DNA from: Oscillospiraceae bacterium
GTDB taxonomy: Bacteria > Bacillota_A > Clostridia > Oscillospirales > JAAYXM01
DNA: 12,926 nucleotides
NCBI GenBank assembly: GCA_017408185.1
Contig: JAFQVE010000166.1
Location: 1-12,926 of the forward strand
Reading direction: 5' to 3'
The first letter of the stretch is position 1. Each line of letters opens with the position of its first letter. The notes below the pieces were generated by a model. It saw only the letters and a list, made by a program, of their open reading frames with translations, was not told where the DNA came from and made no database searches. Of the stretch, positions 7,701 to 12,926 are shown in pieces. The translations under genes were made by a program, and so were the position numbers.

Positions 7701-10700
7701 AAGCTTCTGTATGCAGAGCTGGTTTCTGAAAAAACAGCTATTGATGTCGGCAAAACAACAGCTGCCATTCCGACAGGCTTTATGTCCGACGGCTCCGTTG
7801 CCGATATGACGGGCGGAAGCATTTTATACCAATCTCTTACTCCTGAAATTGTTTCAATAGATGAAAGTGGAAATGTTACAGCGCTTCGTGCAGGAAAAGG
7901 AAAAATTTCGGCAACCTTCATTCTTGGAGAAAACAGTGCATATGCCGAATGCGAAATTAAGGTCACAGACGATTCACCAATATACGAGGCATACCTTTCC
8001 GGCCCCGGAACGGTAGGATATCTCCGCGATGAGCCGCTTGTCCTCACAGGTAAAATGGAGAGCGGATATGACGCGGACTTTACGAATGCCGATATAAAAT
8101 GGATAATCGGAAGTGATATTGAAAACAGCGTCGAGATTATTGACGGAAATCTTGTTTTCGGTAATGTCAAAGGGGCAACGGCAAAAATAAAGGCTGAAAT
8201 AACCCTTGGCGGCGCAACAGTAACAACCAATGAGGTTGAAGTTACGGTTGTGGAGACTGACATGCGTGACTTTATCCTCAATTTCGGCGGTGTTGCCGAA
8301 AAGAAAATCAAAGATGTCACAATTGATGAATATGGTTGGCAGGTAGATTGGAATCTTTCGCATTCAACCGTTAAGAACACTATTCTCAAAAACACCTATG
8401 CCTATGTCATAACAGATAGTGTTGACCGTAACTTTACTGTAGATTTCTCTGTTCCATATACAGGAAATTACACCCCGGTTTTTGTCAGCGGTCTGACAAA
8501 CGGCTATGGTGCTGAATATGTATACATATACATTGACGGAAAATACGTTGGAGAAACTTCTTTCTGCGTTGACAATCTAAGGGATACAACAAACGTATTG
8601 AACCTTCGCTCGTTATCTCTTGAAAAGGGAAATCATAAGCTTACGCTTCGTCCATATTCAAAAACAGAAGTATCAAGAAACTATTACATGTATCCGGGAA
8701 ATATCCGTTTTGCTGCAATCACAGAGCTTCCGGATGTTCAGAAGATAATTACTTCTAAGGATAGTTTAACTCTTGAAGTTGAACAGAACGAAGACATATC
8801 AGCAAAACTCAAGTTGACAGACGGATTTGTATATGCCGGCGAGACAAGCTATGAAGGAAAAGAGAATGCAGATGTCAAAATTTCTTATGCTTCTGCGGAT
8901 TCAGATGTTGCAGAAGTTTCCGCTGACGGCACAGTAACTGCAAAAGCTGTTGGTGAGACTGTTATCACAGTTACCGGATATGCAAACGGAAAGTCTGAGC
9001 CAAAAGAAATTCAGGTAAAGGTTGTTGAAAAGGGGATGGCAAGCGAGAAAAAGACACTTGATAAAGTGGAAATAGAAGCGCCGTTCTTTGTTATGAATCC
9101 GGAAACGGAAGGTGTGCAGCTTGAAGCCATCGGCAAAGACGAAAATGGCGAAGCAGTTGACATAAACGGAGCGGAAATTACGTGGAATTCAGAAAATGAG
9201 TCCGTTGCAGAAGTCTCCGATAAAGGCTATGTAACTCCAAAGAGTCTTGGAAGTGCAAAAATATCAGTGACTGTAATTGCAAACGGCATTGAAAAAACGG
9301 GAGAGACATATATTTCCGTCCGCGAAGGAAAAGTGGGAAGAACATATTTCACAGATGAGATGGTAGCCGCAGCTCAGGAGAACATCACGAAATACAACTG
9401 GGCAAAATCAGAGGCGAAGTCTGTAATTGAAAGTTCGGAAAGATATCTCGGTCTTGAAGATGAGTTATGGGAAATGGTACCCGGCGAAGGTATTCCGCGC
9501 GCAATGTGTGTTGGATTCAGAAATGATCCCGACCGCTATACTTGCCGTTATTGCGGTGTAAACCTTACTCAAAATTACGGATCTTATGGGTGGATTTCAA
9601 ATCCGCTGCAGCGCCCGTGGAAGATTCAGTGTCCGGAATGTAAACGCGTTTTCCCGAGTAATGATTTTGAAAGCTTCTATGAGCTTGGACGTGACGAACA
9701 CGGTATATTCAATCGTGAGCTTGCACTGCAGCGTCATCAGGAAATGTTCGGCGGAACCTACGGTACGGGCTATCTTAAAAATACCCTGTATCCAGAGGTT
9801 GGCACTGAGGAAAGCGGAGTTAAGCTTACAGGAAATGAAACTCCCGAAAAATGGGGAGTTGATGACGGCTTCGGTTATGACACCGGAAGAGTTTATTCAA
9901 ACGGCTGCAAAGAAATTCACACATATATTGCGTACTATAATCACTACGGTCTGTGGTATGAAAGCGGCTCCAATAACCCCGGAATGATTTCTGCAACACT
10001 TTCAACTCTTTCAAAAGCATATATGTATACCGGAGATGAAAAGTACGGAAGAGTCGGTGCAATTCTCCTTGACCGTGTGGCAGATGTATATCCGGGATAT
10101 GACCTTCGTCCGTATCTTATGGATTACTCAAACTCTGACGGGGGCTCAAAACGCGGTAAGATCGTTGGTGCAATCTGGGAAATAGATCCGGCAAATGCTT
10201 TTGCGGAGAGCTATGATGCACTCTTCCCGATGTATGATGATCCTTATGTGGTATCTTTCCTTGCAGAGAAGGCAACAAAGTATAATAACACAGAGAAAAA
10301 CGATAAATCAGCACCTGAAAAAATCAGAAAAAACATCGAGGATGGAGTTCTCAGAGAGATATACCGCGAGGTACAGAGATCTTCTATTCAAGGTAACTTC
10401 GGCTTCCATCAGGCAACACTTGCCAGGGCTGCCATTGTGCTTGATAACTATCCGGAAACAGATGAAATGTTTGACTGGTTGTTCCGCTATAGTGAAACAG
10501 ACTATACCTCTCGCAACACCGGCGGCGAGATAAATAAACGTCTTATAGGCGGTGTTTCGCGTGACGGGCAGGGTGATGAATCCGGTCCCGGATATAACAG
10601 AATCTGGGTCACTCAGATTACTGAGGTTGCCTCCGTTCTTGCAAAATATGATGAGGGAGAAGGCGTAAACCTCTATGAAAATCCGAAGTTTGTGGAAATG

Positions 10701-12926
10701 GTAAAATCGTATGCTCCTCTTACCCTTGTTCGTCGCGGACTTGCAGCGATTGGTGACAGCGGTGTGGCGGGAATGCATTCTCTTCTTCCCGATGATGACA
10801 GTGTTATGATAAACGCATTCAAGGAAACAGGCGATATTGAGATTGCTCAGCACCTGTATTTCCTCAAGGATGGAAAGCTTGATGAGCTGCATTATGATAT
10901 CTTCACAAGAAACCCCGAAAGTCTTGAGAATGAGATTGAGGAAATCATAGAGAAGCACGGCGAGTATAACTATGACAAGAGCTCTCTTCTCTCGGGGTAT
11001 GGATTCGGTGTATTGCGTGACGGAACACTTCATAAGTCAGATACTTCTGTCGGAATAAGAGACACTCAGCGTGATTTCTGGATGTATTTCGGCGGAGCCA
11101 GATCTCACACGCACGCAGATAGGCTGGGGCTCGGCATTGAGGCATATGGTCTTCCGCTTACAACAGATCTCGGGTATCCGGAAACTGCAGGCACAGACCC
11201 GAACCGCAACCAGTGGCAGAGTGCAACTATTTCTCACAACACCGTTGTTGTAAATGAGAAATCCCAGGATACCACTAAATACAGCGGCGTTCCGCTTCAC
11301 TTTGATACAAAGGATACCCGTGTCAAGGTTATGGATGTTGATGCATCTGTGGTATATGCAACAGCAGACGAATACCGCCGTACAATAGTTATGGTTGACT
11401 ATGATGACGAGATATCCTATGGAATTGACTTCTTCAAAATCCTGGGTGGAAACGACCATCTCTATTCATTCCATGCATTCAGCGATGAAGATCCCGAAGT
11501 TTCTGACAATATCAACTTAAAAACACAGGTAACCGGTTCATATGCAGGCGTTTCTGTGATGTACGGCGAAGATCCGTGGTCATCTGTGGGAAATGCTGAC
11601 GTTGTTCTCAAGTACCCGGTTGGATATACGTGGCTTGACGATGTAAAGCGTGCAAACAATCCGGGAACAGGCGAGTTCTTTGTGGACTTTAAGATTAAAG
11701 ATTTCTGGAAACAGTCACGTAACGCAAAGCAGGATATTCATCTCCGAATGACAATGGTGAATGATTGGGCGGCAGATGAAGTATCTCTTGTAAACGGCAG
11801 AGTTCCGAGAAAAGTCATAACCCTTTCTGCAGGCATAGATTCCCTTGAATATATGCTTGTACGCCGCAAGGGACGTGATCTCAACACACTCTTTACAACA
11901 GTTATGGAGCCGTATGACGGAAGCCGCTACATCAAGTCAATCGAAAATGTTCCGGTATCAGTTGTTTCCGGCACTCCGGGTAAAACCGATGCAGCAAAGG
12001 CAGTCAAGGTAGAGCTTATCGACGGAAGAATCGACTATATCGTCTATGCTCAGAATAACTCTGTAACGTATAATGTCGGTGACATATTCACCTTCCGCGG
12101 CTTTGTAGGCGTATGGACAACCGATGCAAACGGAGTCAATATCTACAGCTATGTAAACGACGGCGAAATGATAGGCGACAATGAATTTAAGCATGAAGAC
12201 CTTGACGCTGCGATAAAGGGAACCATTACAGACTTCCAGGATGAGCTTTCGTTTGACAACTGGATAGAGGCAGAGCTTGACTGCGAGCTTACTCAGGAAG
12301 AAGCAGATGACCTTTCCGGACGTATCATAAACGTTGAACGTGAAGCTCTCGGAAATTCGACATACGTAATTGAGAGCGTAGAGATGCTTGATTCTACTCA
12401 TGCAAGAATAAATCTCGGAAACATAACGCTTATCAATAGCTTTGTTGACTACAAAAACGAAGACCTCGGCTATAAGTATGACGTAGCAGTCGGAAAGACG
12501 TTTGATATCCCGATGTCGTATGAGGATAACCCCGCACCTGTGTTTGATGAGGTGCCGGATAGTATCACAACCTCTGCCGGAAGCTCGGTAGCAGTCACGG
12601 TAAAAGCAACGGGAGATGAAGGAGCAACGGTAACGTATCAGGCACGCACGCTCCCACGCGGCGCGAGCTTCAACGGAGAAACGGGAACGTTTAACTGGAA
12701 GCCTGACAACTCGCAGATTGGTGATAACCTTGTCGCGATTGACGCGGTTGATGAATACGGCAGAATATCAACGCAGTATTTCACTGTTACTGTTTACGGT
12801 TCAACAACAGGCAAGCCGTCAAATAAGACGGAAGAAAATACAGGAACCTCAAGTGAGGGAACAGCCGGAGGCGGTGGCGGTGGTGGCGGCGGTGCCGCAC
12901 CGGAAACACCGTCAACAGGTGATGAC
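4794..12926 (+). CDS. Giant secreted multidomain heparinase II/III-like polysaccharide lyase (3' end outside window)
   Basis: A single frame runs 2711 codons to the window edge with no stop. Signal peptide: RNKRLVSMLLALSMLLSLL then VSA, cut near residue 27. Order of modules, by approximate residue: shared domain copy B 33-243; BIG2 255-337; copy C 347-555; BIG2-like 563-653; CBM4/9-like 660-857; unassigned beta region 858-970; BIG2 976-1060; Ig-like 1061-1156; jelly-roll-like 1157-1314; BIG2 1315-1411 and 1420-1512; lyase region 1515-2456; beta region 2457-2578; He_PIG-like Ig 2579-2669; Thr/Ser/Gly linker from 2670. Lyases of this superfamily cleave uronic-acid-containing polysaccharides (heparin, chondroitin, hyaluronan, alginate) by beta-elimination; the substrate here is unknown. 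Several binding-type modules suggest a surface enzyme. A wall-binding segment, for example SLH, is expected after the linker but lies outside the window. Confidence 0.85.
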   Translation, partial: MRNKRLVSMLLALSMLLSLLPTGFVSANTNASEGYEYVFKLEALGSQASDGYRSKLATMTLETPLSSVSDPWKVAASRFLYNVYSQPEGILWNGDKSYATGGNSMFAVEISVPTGGTYKPSLRYSAIKSAPIVDVYLVKEGTKAGGYYPSDFQFVTSGNGDAKTSAFIRGLGDDYKLGQVDMWGGSTTTDYKNIVTESFGDLELQLDENSKYYLCFHTVGLNENHVGTSSNTYYNVNLESFRLAPPVEKPVDELSSFSLSSSSDSVSEGGTATLTATAVYSLSGTKILTEGVTYKSSDENILKVSPEGVITGVSKGTAKITATANGTSFSDEIEITVKATEEATEEHKYVFTKAAFGSPEGNYVRSKLAEMTLETPLSSVSDQWRVAGSNCLYNVYAQTEGIVWNGYTDDAKNGVSTFVVEISVPTGGTYKPSLSYSAIKSAPIVDIFLVKKGSKVGDYSTDDIKFASSGNNYDSTSSFINALGDDFKLGQVDLWGTGSYTNIKTESFGDLELQLDGNSKYYLCFRTVGVNTNYVGSSNGTYFYVCLESFKLKPLAGDYDKACISVHGLLNENDPMPNMTEKQIEYKLYDDIGIEIENIDEAELSATYSSSDENIATVSESGLITAHSNGETKITADITYKGVSRTAEYNLSVASAGRNMMANLNPDFEEDKWVWDSTRNDEAPADPVFFRSGIEVAPKDGDEDNRALAFTFNPDVPMPTHIKTIFLKRNGERVVVEPDKLYQLTFKVKTDIKKPQDGDYPTINYSMYAYNNPSGNTGTDLSYVSGRATDINSFENWEEKFSEWQEVVLPISINSNCTADMLYLSPRLVLFSPELSIGKTGYSGTIWMDDFELREVGYAGLEMEITGDTTAAGEGNFTVLSKPYTTLGHYISVDSGCLSEGLEMTSSDEYVVSDFGDSTTFSLGIQGNIASTVAECGGKNGAATIFGELTINGITRRGEVPVKTSGYEMKLLYAELVSEKTAIDVGKTTAAIPTGFMSDGSVADMTGGSILYQSLTPEIVSIDESGNVTALRAGKGKISATFILGENSAYAECEIKVTDDSPIYEAYLSGPGTVGYLRDEPLVLTGKMESGYDADFTNADIKWIIGSDIENSVEIIDGNLVFGNVKGATAKIKAEITLGGATVTTNEVEVTVVETDMRDFILNFGGVAEKKIKDVTIDEYGWQVDWNLSHSTVKNTILKNTYAYVITDSVDRNFTVDFSVPYTGNYTPVFVSGLTNGYGAEYVYIYIDGKYVGETSFCVDNLRDTTNVLNLRSLSLEKGNHKLTLRPYSKTEVSRNYYMYPGNIRFAAITELPDVQKIITSKDSLTLEVEQNEDISAKLKLTDGFVYAGETSYEGKENADVKISYASADSDVAEVSADGTVTAKAVGETVITVTGYANGKSEPKEIQVKVVEKGMASEKKTLDKVEIEAPFFVMNPETEGVQLEAIGKDENGEAVDINGAEITWNSENESVAEVSDKGYVTPKSLGSAKISVTVIANGIEKTGETYISVREGKVGRTYFTDEMVAAAQENITKYNWAKSEAKSVIESSERYLGLEDELWEMVPGEGIPRAMCVGFRNDPDRYTCRYCGVNLTQNYGSYGWISNPLQRPWKIQCPECKRVFPSNDFESFYELGRDEHGIFNRELALQRHQEMFGGTYGTGYLKNTLYPEVGTEESGVKLTGNETPEKWGVDDGFGYDTGRVYSNGCKEIHTYIAYYNHYGLWYESGSNNPGMISATLSTLSKAYMYTGDEKYGRVGAILLDRVADVYPGYDLRPYLMDYSNSDGGSKRGKIVGAIWEIDPANAFAESYDALFPMYDDPYVVSFLAEKATKYNNTEKNDKSAPEKIRKNIEDGVLREIYREVQRSSIQGNFGFHQATLARAAIVLDNYPETDEMFDWLFRYSETDYTSRNTGGEINKRLIGGVSRDGQGDESGPGYNRIWVTQITEVASVLAKYDEGEGVNLYENPKFVEMVKSYAPLTLVRRGLAAIGDSGVAGMHSLLPDDDSVMINAFKETGDIEIAQHLYFLKDGKLDELHYDIFTRNPESLENEIEEIIEKHGEYNYDKSSLLSGYGFGVLRDGTLHKSDTSVGIRDTQRDFWMYFGGARSHTHADRLGLGIEAYGLPLTTDLGYPETAGTDPNRNQWQSATISHNTVVVNEKSQDTTKYSGVPLHFDTKDTRVKVMDVDASVVYATADEYRRTIVMVDYDDEISYGIDFFKILGGNDHLYSFHAFSDEDPEVSDNINLKTQVTGSYAGVSVMYGEDPWSSVGNADVVLKYPVGYTWLDDVKRANNPGTGEFFVDFKIKDFWKQSRNAKQDIHLRMTMVNDWAADEVSLVNGRVPRKVITLSAGIDSLEYMLVRRKGRDLNTLFTTVMEPYDGSRYIKSIENVPVSVVSGTPGKTDAAKAVKVELIDGRIDYIVYAQNNSVTYNVGDIFTFRGFVGVWTTDANGVNIYSYVNDGEMIGDNEFKHEDLDAAIKGTITDFQDELSFDNWIEAELDCELTQEEADDLSGRIINVEREALGNSTYVIESVEMLDSTHARINLGNITLINSFVDYKNEDLGYKYDVAVGKTFDIPMSYEDNPAPVFDEVPDSITTSAGSSVAVTVKATGDEGATVTYQARTLPRGASFNGETGTFNWKPDNSQIGDNLVAIDAVDEYGRISTQYFTVTVYGSTTGKPSNKTEENTGTSSEGTAGGGGGGGGGAAPETPSTGDD
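4890..5522 (+). repeat. Shared ~210-residue domain, copy B (giant protein, residues 33-243)
   Basis: It follows the signal peptide directly and runs from GYEYVFKLEALG to ESFRL. It shares a 32-nt identical tract with copy C (TATTCTGCAATTAAATCTGC continuing to GTGGA). Relative to A and C it differs at KSYATGGNSMFAVEIS and in a longer loop (GGSTTTDYKNI). Confidence 0.9.
5556..5804 (+). other. BIG2 (bacterial Ig-like group 2) domain between copies B and C
   Basis: Residues 255-337. The typical pattern is present: SEGGTATLTATAVYS, VTYKSSDENILKVSPEGVITGVSKGTAKITATA, then EIEITV. Further BIG2-type domains lie at 6480-6752 (YSSSDENIATVSESGLITA), 7719-7973 (SLTPEIVSIDESGNVTALRAGKG), 8736-9026 (YASADSDVAEVSADGTVTAKAVGE) and 9051-9329 (WNSENESVAEVSDKGYVTP). 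They are probably spacers or wall/carbohydrate-contact modules. Confidence 0.8.
5832..6458 (+). repeat. Shared ~210-residue domain, copy C (giant protein, residues 347-555)
   Basis: It runs from HKYVFTKAAFG to ESFKLKPL. It is mosaic in its similarity: 5966-6020 is identical to copy A, whereas the LETPLSSVSD region and the SAIKSAPIVD region match copy B. Alternating closest relatives suggest gene conversion or unequal recombination between copies. Confidence 0.9.
6771..7364 (+). other. CBM4/9-like carbohydrate-binding module (residues 660-857)
   Basis: It begins with the characteristic NLNPDFEEDKWVW and contains DKLYQLTFKVKT, the strand and spacing expected after the N-terminal pair. It ends with SGTIWMDDFELREV, the usual closing strand with a DD pair. 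Ligand not readable. Confidence 0.6.
8262..8735 (+). other. Jelly-roll-like module (residues 1157-1314), possibly a diverged relative of copies A-C
   Basis: The order NFTVDFSVPYTGNYTPVF, EYVYIYIDGKYVGET, LSLEKGNHKLTLRPYS follows the same plan as SVPTGGTYKPSL, VDIFLVKK, LQLDGNSKYYLCFR in copies A-C. The preceding Trp-rich WQVDW matches the position of W.V in the repeats. Sequence identity is low, so common origin is inferred. Confidence 0.45.
9336..12161 (+). other. Heparinase II/III / alginate-lyase-like catalytic region (residues ~1515-2456)
   Basis: The start, KYNWAKSEAKSVIESSERYL...LWEMVPGEGIPRA, is typical of the N-terminal helices of this lyase superfamily. Two CxxC pairs follow (Cys1584/1587 and Cys1613/1616, the second in WKIQCPECKRVFPSND), a likely structural zinc site. 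The alpha/alpha toroid includes NPGMISATLSTLSKAYMYTGDEKY. Landmarks that fit catalytic positions are Asn1868 and His1872 in GNFGFHQATLARAAIV, Tyr1934 in DGQGDESGPGYN, His2105 and His2107 in FGGARSHTHADRLGL, and His2148 in ISHNTVVVN. The beta-sandwich continues to LVRRKGRDLNTLFTTVMEPY. These residues are assigned by motif position, not by alignment to a structure. I cannot name the PL family. Confidence 0.75.
12528..12800 (+). other. Putative Ig (He_PIG-type) domain, residues 2579-2669
   Basis: NPAPVFDEVPDSITTSAGSSVAVTVKA, then VTYQARTLPRGASFNGETGTFNWKP and VAIDAVDEYGRISTQYFTVTV follow the He_PIG pattern (LP-G-SF-xxTGtf-W-P). It closes the catalytic part before the linker. Confidence 0.75.
12801..12926 (+). 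other. Thr/Ser/Gly-rich linker with nine consecutive glycines, cut by window end
   Basis: Residues 2670-2711 consist of Thr/Ser/Lys/Glu-rich sequence, then Gly9 (12871-12897), then AAPETPSTGDD. Linkers of this kind commonly separate enzymes from C-terminal SLH or other wall-binding segments in Clostridia. The anchor itself is not in the window. Confidence 0.7.

Noticed and set aside
7460..8395. A 311-codon open frame on the minus strand
   Set aside because: It lies fully inside the giant plus-strand gene, has Ser/Pro/Ile-rich low-information sequence and no ribosome binding site or domain; it is the antisense shadow of BIG2/Ig modules.
9586..9987. A 133-codon open frame on the plus strand
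   Set aside because: It is a shifted frame inside the lyase region, where the main frame carries conserved CxxC and lyase motifs.
10308..11033. A 241-codon open frame on the minus strand
   Set aside because: It overlaps the catalytic region of the lyase on the opposite strand and has no start signals or recognisable domain.

Overview
The window looks like a stretch of a gut- or rumen-type Clostridia (Bacillota) chromosome. The support is indirect: AAGGAGG-type ribosome binding sites, Gram-positive signal peptides, a lipobox lipoprotein, a divergent AraC-family regulator of the two-domain cupin plus HTH type, Ig-like group 2 (BIG2) and InlB-type repeats, and a poly-Gly linker of the kind that often precedes wall-binding domains. 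No taxonomic marker gene is present. I see no tRNA, rRNA, CRISPR array or transposase.

Layout. Bases 1-564 hold the 3' part of an alpha/beta hydrolase gene that enters from the left. It ends at a strong hairpin that can terminate transcription in both directions (574-612). A cupin/AraC-type regulator lies on the minus strand (714-1679, TTG start). Its promoter lies at 1715-1743 and overlaps the upstream ATG that would otherwise be the obvious start. The divergent intergenic region (1680-1938) contains a plus-strand extended -10 box, two overlapping perfect palindromes and a terminator-like hairpin. These precede three plus-strand genes: an isochorismatase-like lipoprotein (1939-2940), a 585-residue secreted protein built from a carbohydrate-binding-like domain and InlB-like repeats (2965-4722), and a giant secreted protein (4794 to beyond 12926, at least 2711 residues with no stop in the window). 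A clear intrinsic terminator (4732-4771) sits just before the giant gene.

The giant protein is a chain of modules: signal peptide, two copies of a roughly 210-residue beta domain that also occurs in the preceding gene, several BIG2 domains, a CBM4/9-like module, a further jelly-roll-like module, a heparinase II/III or alginate-lyase-like catalytic region with Asn/His/Tyr/His landmarks and four cysteines in two CxxC pairs, a putative Ig (He_PIG) domain and a Gly9 linker where the window ends. The simplest reading is a regulator-controlled locus for capture and cleavage of an acidic polysaccharide at the cell surface. In that reading the small secreted protein is a non-catalytic binding partner and the giant protein is the lyase. 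The substrate cannot be read from the sequence.

The points most worth following are the shared, mosaic-looking domain family across two adjacent genes, the size and architecture of the lyase, the apparently degenerate active site of the isochorismatase-like lipoprotein, and the two layers of hairpins (leader and intergenic) that could set the ratio of the three products.
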